Assembly: GCA_002340985.1 (NCBI GenBank)
Contig: DDNC01000004.1
Coordinates: forward strand, 3,254 to 17,606
Reading direction: 5' to 3'
DNA: 14,353 bases
Source of the DNA: Firmicutes bacterium UBA2530
Lineage (GTDB): Bacteria; Bacillota; Clostridia; Tissierellales; Sedimentibacteraceae
Part shown: positions 6,152 to 12,707 of the stretch, in pieces
Layout of the letters: each line of letters starts with the position of its first letter
Position numbering within the stretch: the first letter of the stretch is position 1
Notes under the pieces: generated by a model
Told to the model about the DNA's origin: nothing
What the model saw: the letters and a program-made list of their open reading frames with translations, nothing else
The model's database searches: none
Made by a program: the position numbers and the translations under genes

Positions 6152-6176
6152 AAGTTTAATTAAATTTAATAAACTT
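6152..6176. repeat. AT-rich 25-bp quasi-palindrome upstream of the DUF1540 gene
   Basis: The arms AAGTTTA (6152-6158) and TAAACTT (6170-6176) flank an ATTAAATTTAA centre. The surrounding 136-base gap (6107-6242) is very AT-rich and holds no gene. It might be an operator or simply reflect composition. Confidence 0.35.
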
Positions 6177-6242
6177 TCTATAATTATTATTACCTGTTTT
6201 GTTTTAACTATAATTTGAAATTTTATGTAATTTTTTTGTGCG

Positions 6243-7214
6243 CTATGCTTTCAGCTCAGGAACAATGTTCGGAGGTATTTCGCCACAAAGCGCCTTTACC
6301 AGGTTCTGGGCTGCCAGCATCGCCATGTCGTTTCTTGTTTTTTTCGTTGCTGAACCTATATGAGGTGTCAGTACCACATTTGGCATTTTTATGAGAGGAT
6401 TGTCCATGTCAATGGGTTCCTTTTCGTAAACGTCAAGACCGGCGCCTGAAATTTTCTTTTCTTCAAGAGCCTTTATAAGAGCTTTTTCGTTAACCGTAGC
6501 TCCTCTGGAAACATTGATGAATATTGCATCTCTCTTCATAAGGTTAAACTGCTCCTCATCAATCATATGATATGTTTCATCTGTCAGGGAAGTCATCACG
6601 AGAACAAAGTCACTTTGTCTCAAAAGTGTATTTAAATCGGCGTATTTCACGCCAAGCTTTTCTTCGACCTCCGCCTTCCTTTTCCTGTTGTAATACAAAA
6701 CGTCCATATCAAACCCGAAGCGCGCCCTTTTGGCAACATCCTGCCCTATTCTACCCATACCTATTATGCCCAGGGTGGAGTGATGAACGTCCTTTCCGAA
6801 CATTTTCTCAGCATCTGTGGAAATCCATTTACCCTCCCTTACATAACTATCCATTTCAACAATCTTTCTTGCCGCTGAAAGAATAAGCGCAAATATTAAA
6901 TCAGCAACAGTATCGTTTAAGACCCCCGGAGTATTTGTTCCCATTACGCCCTTTTCTTTCATTGCCCCAATATCAAAATTATTATATCCCACAGATATAT
7001 TGCTGACTACCTTCAAAAGAGGTGCGCACTCCAACAAATTCTTATCTACTTTTGTTCCGGAAAGCATTACGCCTTCCTTATCATGAAGCTTGCTTAAAAG
7101 CTCTTCATATCCCGCTGCATCTTCGCCCTCATATTTCTCATAATCACAGTACTTACCTATGTATTCCTCCACGTGTGATGGTATTTTTTTTGCAATATAT
7201 ATTTTTGTTTTCAT
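6243..7214 (-). CDS. D-isomer specific 2-hydroxyacid dehydrogenase, NADP(H)-type glyoxylate/hydroxypyruvate reductase-like
   Basis: This cytoplasmic enzyme family reduces 2-oxo acids such as glyoxylate or hydroxypyruvate to D-2-hydroxy acids. The 323-residue product has the expected substrate domain (1-95 and about 290-323) and a central Rossmann domain with GMGRIG (152-157). Catalytic residues R237 (NVSRGATVNE), E266 (YEKEP) and H285 (LTPHIGSAT) are all present. The YYNRKRK stretch after strand 2 (174-180) carries basic residues typical of NADP(H) preference. The start at Met 7214 is chosen because it puts the catalytic triad at exactly the same numbers as in the paralogue at 10233, and because the four-residue-longer start at 7226 lacks any RBS. 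It follows the diguanylate cyclase by 36 bases without a terminator, so the two probably form an operon. The exact substrate is not certain. Confidence 0.9.
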   Translation of the reverse strand: MKTKIYIAKKIPSHVEEYIGKYCDYEKYEGEDAAGYEELLSKLHDKEGVMLSGTKVDKNLLECAPLLKVVSNISVGYNNFDIGAMKEKGVMGTNTPGVLNDTVADLIFALILSAARKIVEMDSYVREGKWISTDAEKMFGKDVHHSTLGIIGMGRIGQDVAKRARFGFDMDVLYYNRKRKAEVEEKLGVKYADLNTLLRQSDFVLVMTSLTDETYHMIDEEQFNLMKRDAIFINVSRGATVNEKALIKALEEKKISGAGLDVYEKEPIDMDNPLIKMPNVVLTPHIGSATKKTRNDMAMLAAQNLVKALCGEIPPNIVPELKA

Positions 7215-7250
7215 ATCTCCCCACATTTATCATTAGTATTAATTTGCCTC

Positions 7251-9194
7251 TCAGACTTTGGAGTCGAGATTGGTATACGAGAAAAACTTGGTATCCTCGT
7301 CAATCATATGTCCAGATACAACATCATTTACCAGGAATGAAACAAATGATGTCTTGTTTATGCTTCCTTCAATAAATGATTTTCTCAAATTAAACGCATT
7401 ATCTACAAGTGTTGCATGTATTTTTTTATGCTCTTCCCTCTCGGGATACCCAACCTCTTCAAGCACCTTCTCCTCATATTCGAAGTGCTCTGCTATATGG
7501 TTCAGGAGATTGTCAAGCTGTTTGAGCACCGTGTCGTAATCATAGCCGGACAAACTCATAAAAATCAGAGTGTTGCCATATTCAATAAGATCCATATGCT
7601 GTTTGTCAATTACTTTGTTTCCACATTCCCACTCTTTGTTCCACTCGATGTGAACCGACGCAATATTACTGTTATCTTCAAAGTTTACAACACAGTTTCT
7701 GCCGCCTTCCTTTGCGCAATACAGTGCCTTGTCAACTCTCCTGTACCAGTCCTGCAGGTGCTCATCCTTGTTCCTTTCCGCAACACCGAGGCTTGCGGTT
7801 ATTTTACCTGCCACCGGATGAATATTTTTTTCAAGTGCTTTCCTTATCTTTTCTGCAACAACATCTGCCGAGTCAACATTTGTATTCGGCATCAGTACTA
7901 CAAATTCTTCGCCGCCCACCCTGAACACATAGTCCGATTTTCTTGTGGCTCCCTTTATTATGGCAGCCGTTTTTTGCAGCACATCATCCCCCATTTGGTG
8001 CCCGTACATATCATTTACGTTTTTAAAATGATCTAAATCAAGCATCAGCATGGACAATGGCTCATTGTATTTGTCAGACAAAGCTATTTCGTCAGCAGCT
8101 CTTTTTTCAAAATAATACCTGTTGTAAAGTCCCGTGAGCTTGTCAGTTATTGCAAGACTTCTGAAAACCTGCTCGGCCTGTTTCTGCTCGGATATGTCAA
8201 AAAGGCCTATCAATACTGCCTGCCTGTTGTTGAAGGATGTCTTTGCAGAAGTTACGGCAGCATACATTTTATTTCCGTTCAACATTATTTCCATATCTTT
8301 GCTCTCATACTGATCGCTTCCTGTAATTGTTTCCATAACGTCATATTCATGAGACATGAACCAGAAATAATGGTTGAAATAAATTTCTCCTTTATTCTCT
8401 GCATCAATGAGCTCTTCAGCCTGTTTGTTCATAAGTATAATCTGCATGGTATTCAGATCAACGAGAAATATTGCACCGTGTACAATTTTAAACAGCTTCA
8501 TAAGATTGTCGTTGCTTTCTTCGATTTCAATAAATCCTTTAGAAATAATATTGATTGACGGAGTCAATATAAACACAACCGCAAATAAAATGAACAAAAG
8601 GATAGAATAATACGTTGCTTTTTCTATTCTCGCCAGGTATCGGATATTTTCGACGGCACATTTTTCATACATACGTGTGAGCCTGTCAATGCCCTCTAAA
8701 TACTCCAGCCCCATATTCTCCAGAACGGAAGCCTTTTCCATAACGGCATTTCTGTTGTAAATATCATTTTCGGCTGTAAAAACCAAATCATCCAAGGCGG
8801 AAATAACAGAAATATGACTTGTTTTCAGGTCATTGAGGATATCCTCGATTTCGGCATTATCTGTAGCATGTTTCTGGAACCTTATATTTTCAATATTTAT
8901 AAATTCTCTGTCCAAATCCTCAGATGCATCTTTAAGCTCCTTCAGATAAAATCTTATTATGCCGCTGTTTTCATATTCGTATATTTCATATGCACCGTTT
9001 GTGATTTTCTGACCCAGTGTCCTTTGTCTGCTGAAAGTATTTATTTGTTCTGTCATCTCATAGCTGCTGCCTATATGATGCTGCAATATGAAATGTTTGG
9101 ATGCAACCAATACCAGTATGATTATAACCAAAGGCACCAATCTTCTTATAATAACCTCGGCTCCATTAACCCTTTTACTTGTATTCACTTTCAA
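7251..9194 (-). CDS. Membrane diguanylate cyclase: PilJ-like sensor, PAS, GGDEF and hemerythrin domains
   Basis: Predicted to make cyclic di-GMP at the inner membrane. Domains of the 647 residues: membrane helix 1 (about 17-34); an external sensor with a PilJ/type-IV-pili-MCP-like start INTFSRQRTLGQKI (51-64); helix 2 (about 195-215); a PAS domain (about 232-335); GGDEF (about 345-505); and a C-terminal bacteriohemerythrin domain (515-640). The GGDEF site reads RVGGEEF (425-431), is likely active, and has an intact inhibitory RxxD site (R418-D421). All seven di-iron ligands of the hemerythrin are present: H533, H570, E574, H589, H593, H629 and D634, with correct spacing. This suggests oxygen, NO or iron/redox control of the cyclase. 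The start is TTG (9194), supported by RBS GAGGT and by the basic residues before helix 1. It lies directly upstream of a dehydrogenase gene. Confidence 0.92.
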   Translation of the reverse strand: MKVNTSKRVNGAEVIIRRLVPLVIIILVLVASKHFILQHHIGSSYEMTEQINTFSRQRTLGQKITNGAYEIYEYENSGIIRFYLKELKDASEDLDREFINIENIRFQKHATDNAEIEDILNDLKTSHISVISALDDLVFTAENDIYNRNAVMEKASVLENMGLEYLEGIDRLTRMYEKCAVENIRYLARIEKATYYSILLFILFAVVFILTPSINIISKGFIEIEESNDNLMKLFKIVHGAIFLVDLNTMQIILMNKQAEELIDAENKGEIYFNHYFWFMSHEYDVMETITGSDQYESKDMEIMLNGNKMYAAVTSAKTSFNNRQAVLIGLFDISEQKQAEQVFRSLAITDKLTGLYNRYYFEKRAADEIALSDKYNEPLSMLMLDLDHFKNVNDMYGHQMGDDVLQKTAAIIKGATRKSDYVFRVGGEEFVVLMPNTNVDSADVVAEKIRKALEKNIHPVAGKITASLGVAERNKDEHLQDWYRRVDKALYCAKEGGRNCVVNFEDNSNIASVHIEWNKEWECGNKVIDKQHMDLIEYGNTLIFMSLSGYDYDTVLKQLDNLLNHIAEHFEYEEKVLEEVGYPEREEHKKIHATLVDNAFNLRKSFIEGSINKTSFVSFLVNDVVSGHMIDEDTKFFSYTNLDSKV

Positions 9195-9223
9195 TTTTTA
9201 CCTCTGAATTGTAATTTATAACC

Positions 9224-9232
9224 ATTATAACA
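9224..9232 (-). promoter_or_regulatory. Extended -10 promoter of the diguanylate cyclase gene
   Basis: TGTTATAAT on the minus strand is an extended -10 with perfect TATAAT (9224-9229), 30 bases before the TTG start. No good -35 was seen at the normal distance. The repeated CAAGAAACACTTG element lies just upstream (9261-9273). Confidence 0.55.
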
Positions 9233-9250
9233 TAATATAATAAAAAAGAG

Positions 9251-9300
9251 TACTTGCAAACAAGAAACACTTGCATAACTATATTATCACAGTTAATATC
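9251..9300. repeat. Intergenic repeat, copy A
   Basis: Contains CAAGAAACACTTG (9261-9273, identical in copy B at 10168-10180), then CATA, ATATTATCACAG and ATATC. It matches copy B over about 50 bases with small gaps. It also contains a plus-strand TTGCAT-17-TAATAT (9271-9299) pointing into the 3' end of the aldolase gene, antisense to it. It sits between the aldolase stop and the diguanylate cyclase promoter. Confidence 0.7.
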
Positions 9301-9314
9301 ACGAAAAATAATTT

Positions 9315-10082
9315 CTATATTTTTGATTCGTATTCATTTACCAGCCTCTTCATGCCGTTGTACAGTATCTGTCCGTCAATTCCGGCTATGAGGAATTTAA
9401 AGCCCATTTCAAGATGCTGGTCCATTCCACCTGACCATGTCATAATTCCCGGAATAACTCCGTGCTTTTTACATGCAGATACAACCTTGCGGCAGCTTTC
9501 CTGAACATCCGGATGATTAATCTGGCCTGTAAGACCCATGGAGGCGCTCATGTCAAACGGTCCGACAAATGCAATATCAATTCCCGGAACCGATAAAATC
9601 TCATCTATATTTTCAACCGCGTCACGATGCTCTATCTGGAGAATAACCATAACCTCGTCGTTTGCCTTTACATAATAGTCCTTTACTTCTTCTGCGGGAG
9701 CTCCAAACAGCACCGCTCTTCCCGGTCCCATCCCTCTGACTCCATCTGGCGGATACTTGCAGTAACTCACCGCTCTTTCTGCTTCTTCTTTTGTATTTAT
9801 CATAGGTATCATCAACCCTTCTGCGCCTGTGTCCATGCCCGTTTTGGCAAGTGCCATGTCATTGAGGGCTATCCTGAGCAGCGGCGCAGCCTTGGAATTC
9901 CTTACCACTGCCACCATTTTGCCTGCAGTTTCCATGCTCATTGCTCCGTGCTCTCCGTCAATCATTATGCAGTCAACGCCCGTATATGACAGAATTTCTG
10001 CCGTGTCAAGACTGCTTGTCATCATGAATGTCCCTAATGCAGTGCCACCCCCCAATAATTTTTCCTTTAATTTATTTTTCAT
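9315..10082 (-). CDS. HpcH/HpaI family class II aldolase (2-keto-3-deoxy-acid aldolase)
   Basis: These metal-dependent TIM-barrel enzymes cleave 4-hydroxy-2-oxo acids to pyruvate plus an aldehyde, for example in 4-hydroxyphenylacetate, glucarate (GarL) or rhamnonate breakdown. The 255-residue product has DCIMIDGEHGAMSMETA (37-53, catalytic H45), R70 in PLLRIALND, PPDGVRGMGPGRA (111-123), a metal-binding E151 in ILQIEHRDA, and D177 in FVGPFDMS. The length is standard. A clear RBS (GGAGG, 5 bases before the ATG) marks the start. It is divergent from a 2-hydroxyacid dehydrogenase, which suggests that the aldehyde or oxo-acid product is reduced, but the substrate cannot be fixed. A direct repeat flanks the gene, which may mean a later insertion. 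RhmA, GarL, HpaI and HpcH are all possible relatives. Confidence 0.88.
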   Translation of the reverse strand: MKNKLKEKLLGGGTALGTFMMTSSLDTAEILSYTGVDCIMIDGEHGAMSMETAGKMVAVVRNSKAAPLLRIALNDMALAKTGMDTGAEGLMIPMINTKEEAERAVSYCKYPPDGVRGMGPGRAVLFGAPAEEVKDYYVKANDEVMVILQIEHRDAVENIDEILSVPGIDIAFVGPFDMSASMGLTGQINHPDVQESCRKVVSACKKHGVIPGIMTWSGGMDQHLEMGFKFLIAGIDGQILYNGMKRLVNEYESKI

Positions 10083-10111
10083 TGTATCCTCCGTCTATCT
10101 AATATTTGTAT

Positions 10112-10139
10112 ATTTTACCATAAAAACAATCAATTGCAA
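10112..10139 (-). promoter_or_regulatory. Promoter of the aldolase gene
   Basis: On the minus strand TTGCAA (10134-10139), 16 bases, TAAAAT (10112-10117) with an extended TG. It is placed 30 bases before the ATG at 10082. It faces the dehydrogenase promoter across the shared intergenic region. Confidence 0.55.
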
Positions 10140-10150
10140 ATATAAATGCA

Positions 10151-10205
10151 CTACTGGGCAAATAAATCAAGAAACACTTGTCATATTTTCACAGATGTTA
10201 TATCA
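10151..10205. repeat. Intergenic repeat, copy B
   Basis: It shares with copy A (9251-9300) the exact CAAGAAACACTTG (10168-10180) and the following TCATATTTTCACAG and TATATC. Weaker similarity continues to the left (ACTGGGCAAA versus ACTTGCAAA). CAAG-N5-CTTG is an inverted repeat that could be bound by a dimeric regulator. Confidence 0.7.
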
Positions 10206-10206
10206 T
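10178..10206 (+). promoter_or_regulatory. Promoter of the 10233 dehydrogenase gene
   Basis: TTGTCA (10178-10183), 17 bases, TATCAT (10201-10206). The -35 overlaps the end of the repeated CAAGAAACACTTG element. A protein bound there would block RNA polymerase. Confidence 0.6.
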
Positions 10207-10232
10207 TTTTATATATATAATGGGAGGCGCAT

Positions 10233-11192
10233 ATGAAAATAGTAGTTTTAGACGGATACACTACCAACCCTGGTGACTTATCCTGGGACGGGCTTAAGAA
10301 ATTGGGGGATGTTGTTATTTATGACCGGACTCCTGTCGAGCTTACTGCCGAGAGAATTGGAGATGCGGAAATAGTCCTGACAAACAAGGCTCCCGTAACA
10401 AGAGAAACCATGGATAAATGCAGAAGCATAAAGTACATAGGTGTTCTTGCCACAGGCTACAACATAGTGGATACGGATGCCGCAAGAGCGCGAAACATAA
10501 TTGTTACAAATATTCCCACATATGGCACTGATGCGGTTGCGCAATTTACAATAGCTCTGCTGCTGGAAATATGCCATCATGCAGGCGAGCACAGTCAAGC
10601 TGTCAAAAACGGAGAGTGGTCATCAAGTAAGGACTGGACATTCTGGAACCATCCCTTGATTGAACTCAGCTGCAAGACAATGGGTATAATAGGCTTTGGA
10701 AGAATCGGCAGGAAAACAGGTCAAATAGCACGCGCTCTCGGCATGAAAGTTTTAGCCGTGGCAGGGCACCCCGATCCTTCTCTTGAATCTGATGACTGCA
10801 TATTTACGGATTTAAAGACATTGCTGAAGGAATCAGACGTAATTTCCCTGCACTGCCCTCTCACACCCGAAACGTGGGGCATAATTAACAAGAGCAGCAT
10901 ATCTGAAATGAAGGACGGTGTAATAATTTTAAATACTTCAAGAGGTCCTCTCATTGTTGAAGATGACCTTAAAGACGCATTAAACAGCGGAAAGGTTGCT
11001 GCTGCTGCCTGCGATGTAGTTTCATCGGAGCCGATTTCAGCTGATAACCCTCTTCTAAAGGCAAAGAATATCATCATCACACCTCACATCGCATGGGCAC
11101 CTATTGAGGCAAGGCGCAGGCTTATGGAGTTGACATTGGAAAACCTAACCCGGTTCTTGGACGGTAATCCTATCAATATTGTAAATAAATAG
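10233..11192 (+). CDS. D-2-hydroxyacid dehydrogenase, glycerate-dehydrogenase-like
   Basis: Likely reduces hydroxypyruvate, glyoxylate or a related 2-oxo acid with a nicotinamide cofactor. The 319-residue product has GFGRIG (154-159) for the dinucleotide and the catalytic set R237 (NTSRGPLIVE), E266 and H285 in ITPHIAWAPIEARRRLMEL, an ending typical of the glycerate dehydrogenase group. After strand 2 it has VAGHPDP (176-182), without the basic cluster of the paralogue at 6243, so cofactor preference may differ. RBS GGGAGG precedes the ATG. It is divergent from an HpcH/HpaI aldolase and transcribed from a promoter overlapping a repeated putative operator. It is clearly a distinct paralogue from the 6243 enzyme, not a recent copy. 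Confidence 0.9.
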   Translation: MKIVVLDGYTTNPGDLSWDGLKKLGDVVIYDRTPVELTAERIGDAEIVLTNKAPVTRETMDKCRSIKYIGVLATGYNIVDTDAARARNIIVTNIPTYGTDAVAQFTIALLLEICHHAGEHSQAVKNGEWSSSKDWTFWNHPLIELSCKTMGIIGFGRIGRKTGQIARALGMKVLAVAGHPDPSLESDDCIFTDLKTLLKESDVISLHCPLTPETWGIINKSSISEMKDGVIILNTSRGPLIVEDDLKDALNSGKVAAAACDVVSSEPISADNPLLKAKNIIITPHIAWAPIEARRRLMELTLENLTRFLDGNPINIVNK

Positions 11193-11249
11193 GCTCTGAA
11201 TTCTTAAGTAATTCTTAATAATTTTACACTTTCATTTTTTGTCTAGAAA

Positions 11250-11258
11250 TGGTATAAT
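11250..11258 (+). promoter_or_regulatory. Extended -10 promoter of the FMN lipoprotein gene
   Basis: TGGTATAAT with a perfect TATAAT (11253-11258), 31 bases before the ATG. The -35 region (TTTCAT at 11230-11235 with a 17-base spacer) is weak, consistent with an extended -10 promoter. Confidence 0.6.
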
Positions 11259-11289
11259 TTTTAGGTATTAAAAAAATTTGGAGGAAAAA

Positions 11290-11640
11290 ATGAAAAAATT
11301 ATCTTTACTTTTAGTTTTATCATTAGTGCTGTTCAGCTTTGTAGGCTGCTCAAGTGAAAAACCGGCAGGCGGAAACGCTGGAGAAACAAAAACATTGACA
11401 GGTACAGCTAAAGGCTTTGGCGGAGATGTTACTGTTACTTTAACAGTAAACGGAAACGACATAACAGAAGTTAAAGCAGAAGGCGCAAGCGAAACTCAGG
11501 GAATAGGCTCAAAAGCTCTTGAAGAATTACCAGCTGCAATAGAAAAAGCTGATTCCGCAGATGTTGATAGTGTTTCAGGTGCAACTGTAACAAGCAACGC
11601 TATTAAAGAAGCTGTTAAAAACGCTTTGGCAGGAAAATAA
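11290..11640 (+). CDS. Small lipoprotein with covalent FMN-binding domain
   Basis: The 116-residue product starts with a lipoprotein signal (KK, then a hydrophobic stretch, then the lipobox FVGC with Cys20). A short Gly/Ala-rich linker (21-35) and one FMN-binding domain (about 36-114) follow. The motif DSVSGATVTSNAI carries the threonine of SGAT(V/T) that ApbE-type transferases link to FMN. DVTVTLTVNGNDITEVK and ETQGIGSKALEELP match the rest of the family. It is likely anchored on the outer face of the membrane and passes electrons in an extracytoplasmic chain. The ATG at 11290 is chosen because RBS GGAGG (11280-11284) sits 5 bases upstream. The TTG at 11278 would overlap that RBS. No apbE is visible nearby. 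It is a monocistronic unit with its own promoter and terminator. Confidence 0.9.
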   Translation: MKKLSLLLVLSLVLFSFVGCSSEKPAGGNAGETKTLTGTAKGFGGDVTVTLTVNGNDITEVKAEGASETQGIGSKALEELPAAIEKADSADVDSVSGATVTSNAIKEAVKNALAGK

Positions 11641-11650
11641 TTAAATTATC

Positions 11651-11698
11651 AAGGGCTCCTTACGCATCGTGCGTCAGAAGCCCTTTCTTATACTCTTT
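11651..11698 (+). terminator. Two-tier hairpin terminator after the lipoprotein gene
   Basis: Outer stem AAGGGCT (11651-11657) / AGCCCTT (11679-11685) with inner stem ACGCA (11662-11666) / TGCGT (11670-11674). A pyrimidine-rich, T-rich tail follows. It lies between convergent genes and may also stop transcripts of the minus-strand GGDEF gene, although the T-run is weaker on that side. Confidence 0.75.
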
Positions 11699-11700
11699 TT

Positions 11701-12576
11701 CTATAGCTGCCTTTCGCTCTTTGCCTTGTACATCTTCCTGTCCGCAAGACATATAAGTTCCTCGGCTGTTCTTGGCACATCCTTCATTGTCTCAATGCCG
11801 AAGGATATAGAAATGTGCACATTTTCCACCTGCAGCCTTGATGGTATTTTTTCAATGCTGTCTTGTATACGACTTGCTATTGCATGTGCCTGCTCCTCAT
11901 TTGCGTTATTCAGGCATAGAAGAAACTCGTCTCCTCCGTATCTTGCCGCCCAATCACGCTCAGAACGTATGTGCTTTGTTATGACATCGGCTGCAGATTT
12001 TATTGCCCGGTCTCCCATATCATGACCGTAAAGATCATTTAAGGTTTTAAAGTTATCCATATCTATAAAGCACACTGACAATGGCTGATTTTTTAAATCA
12101 GCATTTATAACATCTATAGGAAGCCTTTCGTCCACAAAGCGGCGGTTGTAAAGAGATGTCAGAGAATCTCTGACAATAATATCATTAATCTCCCGTACAA
12201 AACGGTTCAGCATTTTTCCGTCGTTGTAATTTCCCTCTCCCACAAGCATGCTGTCTGTGGTGTTTTTCATCAATTCCAGAACAACGGGTCTGTTGGCATT
12301 ATCAACGGTAACTGCGCTTACAAGCATGACAGACTCCTTTGCCCTTTCAAGCTTGAAGAAGCTCTTGCCCTCCCTATACGCCCTAACTGATATGCAATTG
12401 TCGCAGATTTTTCCGTTGCTCCAGTAATTATAACAAATTTCCTTAGTTTCCTCCAGAGAAGAATCCCTGTAATCTATTACCTTCTTGTCGATAGGGTCCA
12501 CCAATCGGACCGAGTCATACATTCTATGAAAAAAATCTAATTTATCCTTTATTTCATTAATCGAGATATGTTCCAT
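11701..12576 (-). CDS. Cytoplasmic GGDEF protein with cysteine-bearing PAS-like sensor domain
   Basis: Predicted diguanylate cyclase of 291 residues. The N-terminal about 120 residues look PAS-like (RLVDPIDKKVIDY at 24-36, then VVLELMKN at 98-105). They carry three cysteines, C48, C58 and C61, in a CYNYW...ICDNC context that could bind metal or heme or sense redox. The GGDEF domain (about 130-291) has DSLTSLYNRRF (137-147), FIDMDNFKTLNDLYGHDMGD (170-189) and the active signature RYGGDEF (212-218). The inhibitory RxxD site is degenerate (SERD at 205-208), so product inhibition may be lost. No membrane segment is seen. RBS GGTGG is near the ATG. The ligand and partner are unknown. Many clostridial genomes carry this PAS-GGDEF arrangement. 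Confidence 0.88.
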   Translation of the reverse strand: MEHISINEIKDKLDFFHRMYDSVRLVDPIDKKVIDYRDSSLEETKEICYNYWSNGKICDNCISVRAYREGKSFFKLERAKESVMLVSAVTVDNANRPVVLELMKNTTDSMLVGEGNYNDGKMLNRFVREINDIIVRDSLTSLYNRRFVDERLPIDVINADLKNQPLSVCFIDMDNFKTLNDLYGHDMGDRAIKSAADVITKHIRSERDWAARYGGDEFLLCLNNANEEQAHAIASRIQDSIEKIPSRLQVENVHISISFGIETMKDVPRTAEELICLADRKMYKAKSERQL

Positions 12577-12629
12577 TTTCCACCATCTTCAGATATGAAG
12601 CAACACTCTGTGCACTTCTTTTTGTTTTC

Positions 12630-12658
12630 ACTCTAACATACGTACGGATAAAAATCAA
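12630..12658 (-). promoter_or_regulatory. Weak candidate promoter of the second GGDEF gene
   Basis: On the minus strand TTGATT (12653-12658), 17 bases, TAGAGT (12630-12635) with an extended TG before it. The match to sigma-A is only fair. Confidence 0.35.
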
Positions 12659-12707
12659 TTTTAATCATTGCAATTCCAAAAATAACTTTTCCATATATAC
12701 CATAAAA

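Noticed and set aside
7215..7226. Four-residue-longer start for the dehydrogenase at ATG 7226
   Set aside because: No RBS before it, and the Met at 7214 places the catalytic residues at the same numbers as in the paralogue at 10233.
11278..11289. TTG start at 11278 for the lipoprotein
   Set aside because: It overlaps the strong RBS of the ATG at 11290, and the extra residues would disturb the lipoprotein signal sequence.
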